A stretch of DNA of 51,951 nucleotides from positions 1 through 51,951 of the forward strand of contig JAZOBN010000019.1 of assembly GCA_045595965.1 (NCBI GenBank), written 5' to 3'. Made by a program: the position numbers and the translations under genes. The DNA comes from CAAGNP01 sp045595965 (lineage in GTDB: Bacteria > Bacteroidota > Bacteroidia > Bacteroidales > UBA932). Position 1 is the first letter of the stretch, and each line of letters opens with the position of its first letter. The notes beneath the pieces are model-generated. The model saw nothing but the letters and a program-made list of their open reading frames with translations, searched no databases and was not told the origin of the DNA. Positions 33,617-42,034 of this stretch are shown here, piece after piece.

Positions 33617-35251
33617 TTAGGGCAATCTATAAGTTCGGAATTTCCTGCCACCCATAGATAAAAGAATACCATCTATTGCCATCTTTCTAATAGTCTTTTT
33701 GAGCTCTTCTATATCAACATCCGGGAGGCGCTTACTTATATCTGAAACCATACTTCCTGGATGGAATCGCAAATCTTCTTCTATAAGAGCCCTTAATCTA
33801 TATGGCTCGATTGTTTTTAAAGATGTTGGCAAATTTAATTTAACCCCTGAAATTAGAGATGGACTTACATAATATTTGGTTCCTTTACCCCTACCTTTAG
33901 ATGATATCAGATGCTCATCCGATAGCTTACCAATGTAAGCACGGAGCCTTTCATTAGAATCAATTTGGAGTTTTTTACTTAATAATGTTGCGGACAGTGG
34001 CCCTTCCTGTAATATTAAGCCAAATGCTATAATGGCCTTTTGTGATAAGCTATAGTTATTCATAACAAATTCACAAAGTCTGGCAGCTTCTTTATTTATA
34101 ATCTTTCTCTTTATTGTAACTTTAACAAAATCATCTCCTTCACAAGGTTCAGGGATACATTTTCCCGCAGAAAGCAAAGTCTCATACATCAAATCATAGC
34201 CAGAACCCTCTCCCTCCATAAGATGAAGAGCATAGAAGATTCTAACAAGATGTTCATTCCTTTTGACAGTTCTTTGAAGTATATTATCAGCAGAAACACC
34301 TATTGGAAAAATACCAGGATTGACAACTACCATCTTGTCAGGATAAATATTTATAAATATATCTCCTCTCGTAGTGTATGGACGATGCACTAATGCGTTA
34401 CATATAACTTCACGAACCACTTTTTCGTCATAAGCTGGAATCTCTTTCCTCCAAAGGCCCTCTGACACTTCATTTATTTCGCGCCAATCTGGAATATTAT
34501 TCCATATACTCTCTAATAATTCCTTTGGATTCAAAGAGTAATCATCCCATATAATCTTGTTAATTTTTCTTCCTTCATTATCATACTTTATGTATTGAAT
34601 AACGGGACTATGTAATAACCTAGACCTCTGGTCTTGACGTCCTAACCATAATACGCCTAAATTTGTCATTAAACCACGCTCATCTACCATTGAGAAGTAT
34701 TCGAGGAGCTCGTATGTTGATTTTTCTTTTATAAACGAAGAAACTCTATCCGATTTCTGAATGTCTACGAGAAAATCTTCCAGTTTATGTTTATCACATT
34801 CATCCCACTTATATTTTAAGGAAACCTTTGTTTCCCAGTTATAAGATGGCTTATCACTCAAAAGTCGTAAAAGTTGGTCCGGATGGAGAGGTTGAGATTC
34901 ATCTGCTACCCTTATAAAATACCTTCCATCGGTAGTTCCAGCAATAGTTGCTACACTTGGGTGAATTTCCACATCTATATATTCTCCTCCATTTTCAGCA
35001 ACAACTTTATTAGCAATCACAGATGTGTTTATTGTTAATTGAGATATTCTCAATTGCACTTGTGCTGGAAAATTATCATTTATCTTTTGTATTTCTGGAG
35101 GAAGTGTGCATTCATCTTCTATTCCAATATGAATATGCCCACCTTTTGCATTAGCAAATGCTACGCAATCTTTTGCAATTTCTCCCCAATTTGCTGTTTT
35201 CCCAATAACAGCTTTGAGCGATTTTTTATCAAATATCAACCCTTCATTCAT
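33617..35251 (-). CDS. AlbA_2/HATPase_c_4 ATP-binding transcriptional regulator (COG2865 type)
   Basis: This 544-residue protein begins with an AlbA_2 (Schlafen-like DNA-binding) domain (about 10-130, with DCVAFANAKGGHIHIGIED and GRYFIRVADESQPL). A middle region carries the HATPase_c_4 signature (about 285-385, EVICNALVHRPYTTRGDIFINIYPDKMVVVNPG). Two or three winged-helix modules follow (about 400-545). Proteins of this class are often mis-called RecG helicases but have no helicase motifs; they are thought to be regulators and occur in defence and mobile contexts. The gene is AT-rich (19 G/C of 60 in 34321-34380), unlike its neighbour, suggesting recent transfer. A 14-bp inverted repeat brackets its promoter. 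Confidence 0.85.
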   Translation of the reverse strand: MNEGLIFDKKSLKAVIGKTANWGEIAKDCVAFANAKGGHIHIGIEDECTLPPEIQKINDNFPAQVQLRISQLTINTSVIANKVVAENGGEYIDVEIHPSVATIAGTTDGRYFIRVADESQPLHPDQLLRLLSDKPSYNWETKVSLKYKWDECDKHKLEDFLVDIQKSDRVSSFIKEKSTYELLEYFSMVDERGLMTNLGVLWLGRQDQRSRLLHSPVIQYIKYDNEGRKINKIIWDDYSLNPKELLESIWNNIPDWREINEVSEGLWRKEIPAYDEKVVREVICNALVHRPYTTRGDIFINIYPDKMVVVNPGIFPIGVSADNILQRTVKRNEHLVRIFYALHLMEGEGSGYDLMYETLLSAGKCIPEPCEGDDFVKVTIKRKIINKEAARLCEFVMNNYSLSQKAIIAFGLILQEGPLSATLLSKKLQIDSNERLRAYIGKLSDEHLISSKGRGKGTKYYVSPSLISGVKLNLPTSLKTIEPYRLRALIEEDLRFHPGSMVSDISKRLPDVDIEELKKTIRKMAIDGILLSMGGRKFRTYRLP

Positions 35252-35259
35252 AACATGCG

Positions 35260-35312
35260 TTTTGACAAAAATACAACATCTTGAATAATCTACCTTATTA
35301 TTTTTGTCAAAA
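35260..35312. promoter_or_regulatory. 14-bp inverted repeat bracketing the AlbA_2-type gene promoter
   Basis: TTTTGACAAAAATA (35260-35273) and its exact complement TATTTTTGTCAAAA (35299-35312) are separated by 25 bases. The left arm contains, on the minus strand, the -7 element TATTTTTG (35273-35266), 14 bases before the ATG at 35251. The symmetry and position suggest an operator, possibly for autoregulation by the gene product; it could also fold as a hairpin. Confidence 0.6.
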
Positions 35313-35322
35313 AACCAATTAT

Positions 35323-36717
35323 TTAATAATCCTCGGAATTCTTTCGGGTCTGGTCAAACATAGCCTTCATTGTAGGGTTTTTATATGTGAGCTTTCGGAT
35401 GGTCAACTCTTCGGTATCCTGATTTGCCAGACGAAGGTAGTTCTCTGACAGCTCAAAGCTCTTCTTTACTGCCTGAAGCTTCTTGATGGTATCATCAATT
35501 TGCTTAATAGCATCTTCGAATTTCCCAAAAGAGCGTGTATAGTGGTCACTAAACTTGTTTCGGAACTCGATAAGCTTGTTTTCGAAGTTTGTTACGTCGA
35601 CATTCTGGCTGCGGGCAAGGGCAAGTTCCTTCTTGTACCCGACCGTATTTTTCGCCGCATTGACAAGCAGCATAATCAGCGACTTGAAGAACTGCGGGCG
35701 GATGACAAACATCTTTGGATAGCGGTAGGAAACATCTACAATACCTGTATTGTACAGCTCACTTTCTGGCTCTAGGAGGGATACAAGGACAGCGTATTCA
35801 CACTTCTTCTCATTTCGATCCTGATCCAGCTTCTTAAAGAAGTCCTCGTTCTTGTGCTTAGTGGCTGTTTCGTCCATCTCGTTTTTCATTTCAAACATGA
35901 TGGAAATATACTCGGTATCGTCTTCCTTGTCACGGAAGATGAAGTCCCCTTTAGAACCGCTGGAAGCGTCATTATCCTTCTCGAAATAAGCGTTCGGGAA
36001 CATCGGGCGCATTTCGCCATTGAACACATTGCTGCAGTGGGCCTCCAGGGTCTCACCTACCATCTTGGTAGACAGGCGAGCCTTGAAATCCTTGAGCCGC
36101 TCAACTTCCTCGTTGGCAATACGCAAGCGGGGTTCATAGTCATCCTTCAACCCCTTCTCGCGTACGGATGCCTCGGACTTAGCAACCTGCAATTTACCCT
36201 CGTAGTCGTTTACAATGCTCTGCTCACGCAGCGACGCTTCCGAAGCCGCGAGTTTGGCCTGTGACTTAAGGTCAGCAATCTCGGTTTCCTTGGCTTGCAC
36301 TTCATCCTTTGCCAGCTGACGTTCACGAAGGACAGCAATCTCTAAGGCCTGGGCATTCTGTTCGATAGTTGCCCTGAGTGACGCAATCTCCTTCTCTTTC
36401 TCAGTTACGGCAGCGCTGAGTTCCAACTCGCGTTTGTCACTCATAGCCGTAATCTGTTCCTTGAGGCGAAGGATTTCGCTATCCTTCTCGCCAATGACCT
36501 TGTCTTTGGCGGACAACTCCTTCTGGTGCTCCTGACCGGCCTGGGCATCACGGGCTTTTTGTTCCGCTTCCTGTTGCTTGTGGAGTTCGGCAATACGGCG
36601 GTCTACCTCGGCATTAAACTCGGCACCCTTGACTTGGCTAAGGATGGCAGCGTAATCGTCTTCGTTTACGGCGAAAGGCTTTTTACAGTTTGGGCAAATT
36701 AGTTCATGCATATTCAA
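35323..36717 (-). CDS. DUF2130 protein with zinc-ribbon start and long coiled coil
   Basis: This 464-residue protein opens with a zinc-ribbon-like CPNCKKPF (Cys8/Cys11 region). A charged coiled coil follows (about 30-215, rich in Glu/Lys/Ala with repeated SLREQSI/SVREKGL units). The DUF2130 domain fills about 215-464, including KGDFIFRDKEDDTEYISIMFEMKNEMDETATKHKNEDFF. That acidic/Lys pattern (D...E.K) recalls restriction-endonuclease-like folds, as in RmuC; this is inference. The gene is GC-rich (34 G/C of 60 in 36121-36180) against AT-rich flanks, a sign of separate origin. It has its own promoter and a small 5' hairpin (36728-36748). Confidence 0.85.
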   Translation of the reverse strand: MNMHELICPNCKKPFAVNEDDYAAILSQVKGAEFNAEVDRRIAELHKQQEAEQKARDAQAGQEHQKELSAKDKVIGEKDSEILRLKEQITAMSDKRELELSAAVTEKEKEIASLRATIEQNAQALEIAVLRERQLAKDEVQAKETEIADLKSQAKLAASEASLREQSIVNDYEGKLQVAKSEASVREKGLKDDYEPRLRIANEEVERLKDFKARLSTKMVGETLEAHCSNVFNGEMRPMFPNAYFEKDNDASSGSKGDFIFRDKEDDTEYISIMFEMKNEMDETATKHKNEDFFKKLDQDRNEKKCEYAVLVSLLEPESELYNTGIVDVSYRYPKMFVIRPQFFKSLIMLLVNAAKNTVGYKKELALARSQNVDVTNFENKLIEFRNKFSDHYTRSFGKFEDAIKQIDDTIKKLQAVKKSFELSENYLRLANQDTEELTIRKLTYKNPTMKAMFDQTRKNSEDY

Positions 36718-36754
36718 TTCAGGCGCTCAACAGGGGTGTTTTCTGTTGACAATG

Positions 36755-36762
36755 CAAAGGTA
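36755..36762 (-). promoter_or_regulatory. DUF2130 gene promoter -7 element TACCTTTG
   Basis: On the minus strand TACCTTTG matches TAnnTTTG, 37 bases before the ATG at 36717, inside the 89-base gap after the helicase gene. A CAACAG/CTGTTG hairpin (36728-36748) lies in the leader. Confidence 0.5.
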
Positions 36763-36806
36763 TTATATAGGTATGCAGCGAATCTGCACAGAACAATACA
36801 ATGTAA

Positions 36807-39800
36807 CTATTTTTTACCGAATAGTTTTTGGTACCACTTTATACTCCTTACCCGTTTCAGTTCAGTTTCAAGGTCATAAATCTTTTCAAGCCTTTCTCTC
36901 AGTTGGAAATCTTTATCCTCAATCTGAGATTGCATCTCCAGAATCGTCTTGTTGTCTTCTTCCATTGTTTCCAGAGCTTTTCTAAGCTCCTCTTCAGCGC
37001 CCTCTAATTGCTCCTTGATTTCGCCTTTTTCAATCTGTAGAGACTCGATTTTGTCCTTTAAAGCACGAGCTTGGACCTTATTAGTCTTGAGTTGAGCATC
37101 TCTCTCGGCCAACGTAGACTTTAAATATTCCACTTGTTCACAGAGCTTAGAAACCTCCTCTTCCTTTTTAGCAAGAGTTTTCATAAGAGAGGGTATTCCT
37201 GAAATAGTACTGAACAAACGTGAAGACCAAAGAGAAACAAAACGCCGGAAGGTACTTGTATTAACATCATCCCGATACTTAAGCGCAGTATAGACGCTTT
37301 CAATCATCTTCTGGACATTTCGTTCATGAAATGCTTTGCGTGCTTCCGCATAGTAGAAGTCTGCCTTGCTGGCAGAGAGTTGTTCTGTTAACAGGGTTTC
37401 GGGAGTTTCGTTCTTTGCAAATTCGATTACCCGCTTGTCTGTCTTAACGCTCCAATTACCAATCGGAGACAACAATACTAAGCCGTTCAATGACGTGCAG
37501 CGACTCAAAGCAACATATACTTGTCCAGATGCGAATGAATCCCTAATGTCGGCGATCACTTTTTCAAAAGTCAATCCCTGACTCTTGTGTACTGTTATTG
37601 CCCAGGCTAAACGTAAAGGAATCTGAGTAAAAGTTCCGATCACTTCTTCTTTAATCCGACCTTCTTCTTCATCCCATGTGTAAGCCATATTTTTCCACGT
37701 GTCGCGTTTAACCCCAATAGTTTTACGAACACCACGACGCATTTCTATTTCAACCTTGACTTCGTCGACATTGGTTTCAGTTATGACTCCAATCTTACCG
37801 TTATAATATCGGCCATCAATATCGTTCTTCACAAACATAACCTGTGCACCGACCTTCAAAAGAAGCTCAGTATCCGTCGGCCTATTAGCTAGAGGGAACT
37901 CGCCGGTCACCTCAGCTATGTATGTCACTGTTGGAGTCTTAAGCTCGTTAAGTTTCCTTTCATTAATCTCCGAAACTCGATCATTCTTTGTTGCAAGAAT
38001 GATATAGTTATCCTTTTCTTGGGGTCTGAAATTAGGATTGAGTCTGCTGTTTAAGGTTTGGAAGTCCCCAGGAAGCATCTGATTAACTCGTACCCTATTC
38101 AATAGATTAATGAAATCCTTTTCATTCTGACGGTATATTTTTTTCAGTTCTATGTATAGAGGTTTATTGTTTTGTATTACTTTTGAACTGAAAAAGAATT
38201 CACTATCATAGAAGCGCATTAAAAGATCTTTATCTTCCCCAATAGCAACGGGAGGTAGCTGAAATGTGTCTCCGATCAGAATTACCTGTACACCACCAAA
38301 GGGCAAACTGCTTTTGCGGTATACTCTCAGTAGTGTATCAACGACATCAAGTAAGTCGGCGCGGACCATTGAGATTTCATCAATCACAAGTAATTCCAGG
38401 TTTCTTATGATGTTAATCCTGTCCTTATTGTAACTGAAATTATCATATATGGTTGAACGATCGGAGTCTCCTTCTGGTGCACGAGTACGCAATCGCTTAT
38501 CGTTAGGAACATATAGCGAAGGTTTGATCTTAAAGAAGGAATGAATAGTTTGCCCGCCGGCATTGACCGCTGCTACACCTGTTGGTGAAACAACAGCCAT
38601 CTCTTTAGAGGTGATTTTCCTGAGGTATTTCAAGAAGGTGGTTTTACCAGAACCTGCCTTACCAGTTAGGTATAGGTTTCTATTTGATTCTAACGCAAAT
38701 TGCAAGGCGTACTGGAATTCTTGATTGTCAGGGTCCAGTTTTATACCATCTACCTCAAAACTGTTTTCCTCGGCCTCTTTACCATAGGTATCAGCCTCTG
38801 AGATCACTTTTGCCTTGGTTATTAATTCTTCTGAACTAATATCCTTCTGGAAACGGTCGAGAGCATTCGCCTGTTTTTGTAAATCAGGAACTGGATCTGA
38901 TTCACTGCCATTAGAATGATAATTAGTATTCTGTATAGATTCAGCCTTATATGCGAGAGATAGATACACGATATTTGTATAACAACCACGTCCGAAAGCT
39001 TTTTTGCAGCAAGTTTTTCTGCAGCCTTCTTTTATGCTAATAGCATTGGTGCTTATTTCTTTAATTGTACTTGGACTCGAGACAAGTTCAATAACGATGA
39101 AAGACGTTAATTCTTCAATGGAAAGAGGAGCTTTATTATAGGGTTTAGCTTTAATGCCAATCCTTTCTAAACTATCTTTGAGATACCTAAACTGATCTTC
39201 AGTCACAGACTTATCGAGTTCACTATCAGCAAAATATACAATTAGGCCATCGGGGTCATTGCATACTTGCGTGTAATTATCTTTGACCGACTTTACAAAA
39301 CGGACAATTTGCTCATATGGCTCTTGAGGAAACAGTTGTTTCCCGGAGCCAAGCCCATCTATGATACTTTTCTCGTAAGCAGGGTCTGCGTTCCCTTTTG
39401 TAGCGCAATAGTGATAAAAACAGAAAGGGTCCGATGCAGCATTGGGGTTATTCTCAAAACAAACCTCAATAGAACCTTTGCCCCACCCTGGAAGTTGTTC
39501 AACTGCAGCATTTTGGCAAATAGCAGAAAAGGATTTTTGCTTTTCTATCCAGCTACGATAAAAAGCCGAATCAGAATAGATTCCATCAAAGGGGCCTGTT
39601 TCAATTCCTTCGTACAACCTCTCACACTCATCATACGAATCAAGAAAACCAGGTTTGTGCCCATCGTCAAATGCCTCCTCAAAAAAAAGAGGGAACAGAT
39701 CTTCTGGGCTTTCCACCTCATGCATTGCGTCTATAACACTATTCTTTTCGTTCTCTTGTATTCCCCATTTGCACAATGCATTTAAAACACCTACTTTATT

Positions 39801-40196
39801 CGATGCGGCAATATCTGTAGACCCGCAACATAAAGACAGAACATACTCTGGCTTAACTTTGAGAAAATCAAGAGCTTCTCTAATAGCATTCTCATAGGAT
39901 TCTACGGTATCACCGTCAAATAAGATAAGTTTACCGTAAGGAATCCCACAATGTTCAAGGACAGCTTTTGAATAACGCCCCACGAATCTTGAAATAACAC
40001 AAACGGGAATCTTGTTATGCTTTATTCTATTCACTACTCTATCCGCATCAGGATAAAGATGACATTGCTTGATTAATGAAAAGAAATTACTAACCCCTCC
40101 TCTCTTGAAGGCTTCAGTAAGAGCGGTGGTATTTACAAGCGTGTGTTCAAGATTTAGAATAATTTCTTTCATTTTCCGTTTGCTAAAAAAAGACAA
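36807..40196 (-). CDS. HAD-like domain / Pif1-type helicase / coiled-coil fusion protein
   Basis: This 1129-residue protein has at least four parts. Residues about 10-145 look like a HAD phosphatase fold (cap-type FSLIKQCHLYPDADRVVNRI; late motif GSTDIAASNKVGV). However, the nucleophile motif DxDxT is LNLEHT (Asn15, Glu17), so it is probably inactive. Residues about 180-400 are unfamiliar and end in a Cys cluster (Cys392, 396, 397, 405) that could bind metal. Residues about 485-915 are a Pif1/RecD-like helicase: Walker A GKAGSGKTT (512-520), Walker B LLVIDEIS (602-609) and the UvrD_C_2 motif AITVHKSQGLTFEKV near 866-880. Residues about 1005-1118 are a coiled coil, ending KWYQKLFGKK. It follows a broken exonuclease gene by 9 bases. 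The role is unknown; DNA repair or anti-phage defence is plausible. Confidence 0.85.
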   Translation of the reverse strand: MSFFSKRKMKEIILNLEHTLVNTTALTEAFKRGGVSNFFSLIKQCHLYPDADRVVNRIKHNKIPVCVISRFVGRYSKAVLEHCGIPYGKLILFDGDTVESYENAIREALDFLKVKPEYVLSLCCGSTDIAASNKVGVLNALCKWGIQENEKNSVIDAMHEVESPEDLFPLFFEEAFDDGHKPGFLDSYDECERLYEGIETGPFDGIYSDSAFYRSWIEKQKSFSAICQNAAVEQLPGWGKGSIEVCFENNPNAASDPFCFYHYCATKGNADPAYEKSIIDGLGSGKQLFPQEPYEQIVRFVKSVKDNYTQVCNDPDGLIVYFADSELDKSVTEDQFRYLKDSLERIGIKAKPYNKAPLSIEELTSFIVIELVSSPSTIKEISTNAISIKEGCRKTCCKKAFGRGCYTNIVYLSLAYKAESIQNTNYHSNGSESDPVPDLQKQANALDRFQKDISSEELITKAKVISEADTYGKEAEENSFEVDGIKLDPDNQEFQYALQFALESNRNLYLTGKAGSGKTTFLKYLRKITSKEMAVVSPTGVAAVNAGGQTIHSFFKIKPSLYVPNDKRLRTRAPEGDSDRSTIYDNFSYNKDRINIIRNLELLVIDEISMVRADLLDVVDTLLRVYRKSSLPFGGVQVILIGDTFQLPPVAIGEDKDLLMRFYDSEFFFSSKVIQNNKPLYIELKKIYRQNEKDFINLLNRVRVNQMLPGDFQTLNSRLNPNFRPQEKDNYIILATKNDRVSEINERKLNELKTPTVTYIAEVTGEFPLANRPTDTELLLKVGAQVMFVKNDIDGRYYNGKIGVITETNVDEVKVEIEMRRGVRKTIGVKRDTWKNMAYTWDEEEGRIKEEVIGTFTQIPLRLAWAITVHKSQGLTFEKVIADIRDSFASGQVYVALSRCTSLNGLVLLSPIGNWSVKTDKRVIEFAKNETPETLLTEQLSASKADFYYAEARKAFHERNVQKMIESVYTALKYRDDVNTSTFRRFVSLWSSRLFSTISGIPSLMKTLAKKEEEVSKLCEQVEYLKSTLAERDAQLKTNKVQARALKDKIESLQIEKGEIKEQLEGAEEELRKALETMEEDNKTILEMQSQIEDKDFQLRERLEKIYDLETELKRVRSIKWYQKLFGKK

Positions 40197-40205
40197 AATG
40201 CTTAA

Positions 40206-40673
40206 CTAACTTCTAATAATACCTCTTTTCTTCAACTCAAGATAGCATTTGAGAGTCGCCCTAATGTCTGATAGTGCATTATGGGCATCTTCGAACTCAT
40301 TACCAAATAACTTTTTATACAATTCTTGAAGTTTCGGAAACTTGTACCCATATTTCCCGGGAATTGCACAGAAGTCGACAGTACTCTGCATTGTGCATAT
40401 CGAAGGCTTTGTAAATAGAGAATCTCATCTGCCGCATCGAATCAATTCCGCTCCAACCACATGTATGTCAAAGGAAACATTGTGGCCAACTACAAACAGG
40501 GAATCACCTCCACCAATTTTGAGAGTGCGGAGATTATCAAGAATCAACAGCAATCCTTTGACAAGTGTAGACTTGCCTGCATTGTTCGCTCCAACGAGGA
40601 CGGTAATGTCCCCTAATGATTGCTGTTTGAGTTCCTTAAACCTTCTAAAGTTCTTAAATCCAATCTGATTCAT
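40206..40673 (-). pseudogene. Decayed chimera: ATPase N-terminus joined to DnaQ-like exonuclease, with in-frame stop
   Basis: From the ATG at 40673 the frame encodes an AAA_15/21-type ATPase start (IGFKNFRRFKEL; P-loop GANNAGKSTLVKG) for about 52 residues. It then switches, within GGGDSLF, to the Exo II region of a DnaQ-type 3'-5' exonuclease (VVGHNVSFDIHVVGAELIR). An in-frame TGA at 40427-40425 interrupts it. The same frame resumes as DSLFTKPSICTMQSTVDFCA and continues through the Exo III-like HNALSDIRATLKCYLEL to a stop at 40206. The exonuclease Exo I (DxE) half and most of the ATPase are missing. This looks like a deletion fusing two genes, followed by a nonsense mutation. It leads the operon containing the Pif1-type helicase. 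Confidence 0.8.
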
Positions 40674-40706
40674 ATGATTCTATCATCTTTATCTCATTAC
40701 AAGGCA

Positions 40707-40714
40707 CAAAACTA
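40707..40714 (-). promoter_or_regulatory. Promoter -7 element TAGTTTTG for the chimera-helicase operon
   Basis: On the minus strand TAGTTTTG matches TAnnTTTG, 33 bases before the ATG at 40673. It would drive the broken exonuclease and the helicase together. Confidence 0.5.
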
Positions 40715-40735
40715 TGCATAATCTGTGCAATCAAT

Positions 40736-41743
40736 TTACATAGATAAATAACGCTCGTAAGATTCTTTAATTATTTCCTGTATTTGCTTTCTGTATTCAA
40801 GCGGGGAAAGCACTTCAACATCCTTCCCAAATGAGAAAATGAGAGCTTCCAGCTCATTGTTCGGGATTACGTTAATTTCAACAATGCGATTTTCTAAATC
40901 AACTACTCGCTGAGATTGATGGAGTGCTTTGGTCAGTACGTACGGGAATCTATGCTCCGAAAACTGAAACCGAATGGACAGCTTTTTATTTGCAGAAACA
41001 CTTACTCCGACAACATCATCCAGATACCTTTCAAAGTCAATGTCTGTCGGGATGTATTCCTTATTAACCTGCTCAATCTCTTCTATGCGATCCAGGGCTA
41101 TATTGTGAATTGAATGTTTTTCCTCGTTCAGGCCGAAGAGGAACCAGCGATTGTTATACTCTTTGATATAATACGGGTGGAATATCCAATCGTGAGAAAC
41201 ATCATAAAATGTCCTGTATTGGATGCGAAGCACCGCCTTGTTAATTATGGCATCAAAGAGATCTTGGAACCAATCAAGGCCAGTGTAGGATTCATTATCG
41301 TCGTACCCTACTACACTATGAGATGCGCCACGCAAATCAAGACGATCCTCCAACTTAACTACGAGTTCAGACATCCAGTCAAAGTTAGGCATACCTTTGA
41401 ACCTCTGAAGCATCAAGATGGTTTCCTTAAGCTGGGCCAGATCATCTTCACCTAGTCCACGCCTAAAAATGGAGAAATCCGGTTCTGAATAACGATAATA
41501 GTAGCCATTGCCATCGTCAATAGCATCCACGCCGACACCTTCTTCTGATGCACGCGAACGTATGTAATTGATATCAGAGCGGAGTGTGCGTGTCTTTATC
41601 CCTTCGTGGTCATCGCCGTAGAGTTCACGCAAAGCTTCATTACAACGCTCCATAAGGTCGCTGAAATAGAATTTACGCCGGAAGTTGCTGAAACAATCGT
41701 CCAGGACCTTATAGCGAATCTGTGCGTGTTTGTTACTGGCCAT
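40736..41743 (-). CDS. WYL-domain transcriptional regulator
   Basis: This 335-residue protein has an N-terminal helix-turn-helix part (about 1-75, with KTRTLRSDINYIRSRASEEGVG). A WYL domain spans about 165-255: VLRIQYRTFYDVSHDWIFHPYYIKEYNNRWFLFGLNEE, with RWFLFGL in place of RWYLVA. A C-terminal dimer domain (WCX) runs about 260-335. WYL regulators bind nucleic-acid or nucleotide ligands and often control defence operons (for example BrxR and CapW). It stands directly upstream of the chimera-helicase operon on the same strand (62-base gap), so it may regulate that operon. Its own promoter contains a direct repeat CTAAATT. Confidence 0.88.
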   Translation of the reverse strand: MASNKHAQIRYKVLDDCFSNFRRKFYFSDLMERCNEALRELYGDDHEGIKTRTLRSDINYIRSRASEEGVGVDAIDDGNGYYYRYSEPDFSIFRRGLGEDDLAQLKETILMLQRFKGMPNFDWMSELVVKLEDRLDLRGASHSVVGYDDNESYTGLDWFQDLFDAIINKAVLRIQYRTFYDVSHDWIFHPYYIKEYNNRWFLFGLNEEKHSIHNIALDRIEEIEQVNKEYIPTDIDFERYLDDVVGVSVSANKKLSIRFQFSEHRFPYVLTKALHQSQRVVDLENRIVEINVIPNNELEALIFSFGKDVEVLSPLEYRKQIQEIIKESYERYLSM

Positions 41744-41766
41744 TAATGTTCTATACTACAATTTAG

Positions 41767-41774
41767 CAAATTTA
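41767..41774 (-). promoter_or_regulatory. WYL regulator promoter -7 element TAAATTTG
   Basis: On the minus strand TAAATTTG matches TAnnTTTG, 23 bases before the ATG at 41743. It is part of a tandem CTAAATTTG-CTAAATTG repeat, a possible operator. Confidence 0.5.
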
Positions 41775-41885
41775 GTGATTTTCTTGAAATGGACTACAAT
41801 TATGATGAATTACTGTGCAATGTATATGCATAGAAAACAGAAGTAAAACAATTTGACTTATCGGATAATTAACATATAAATATTA

Positions 41886-41960
41886 GTCTGGCGAAGCGAA
41901 TACTGGACTATGATAGGTTCGGAGATTAAGGTTCCGAACCTGCGTCTGGCAAGACGATAA
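41886..41960 (+). repeat. Palindrome flanked by imperfect direct repeats upstream of aspS
   Basis: A perfect 9-bp stem AGGTTCGGA/TCCGAACCT (41915-41941, 9-base loop) lies between two related 17-mers starting GTCTGGC (41886-41902 and 41944-41960, 12 of 17 identical). The second is itself part of the hairpin CGTCT-GGCA-AGACG (41943-41956). It lies upstream of the aspS -7 element and downstream of no gene, so it is more likely an intergenic repeat than a leader RNA. The rest of 41744-42034 holds only promoters. Confidence 0.55.
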
Positions 41961-41989
41961 GAATTATACCATTTTTCTGATTTTATTGT

Positions 41990-41997
41990 TATTTTTG
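41990..41997 (+). promoter_or_regulatory. aspS promoter -7 element TATTTTTG
   Basis: TATTTTTG matches TAnnTTTG, 37 bases before the aspS ATG at 42035; a T-rich stretch lies in the -33 region. Confidence 0.55.
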
Positions 41998-42034
41998 TCG
42001 GTTGAATTATAGAGAAATTAAAATCTAACAATAT

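Noticed and set aside
33617..35251. RecG-type DNA helicase
   Set aside because: The common name for this family is misleading: there is no Walker A/B helicase core, only AlbA_2, HATPase_c_4 and winged-helix parts.
40425..40427. In-frame TGA as possible recoding (for example selenocysteine)
   Set aside because: There is no Cys/Sec-type active site at this position in exonucleases and no recoding hairpin seen; the flanking deletion fusion shows the gene is already broken.
41744..42034. T-box or riboswitch before aspS
   Set aside because: The palindromes lie upstream of the aspS -7 element, so they would not be in its transcript, and no T-box sequence is seen.
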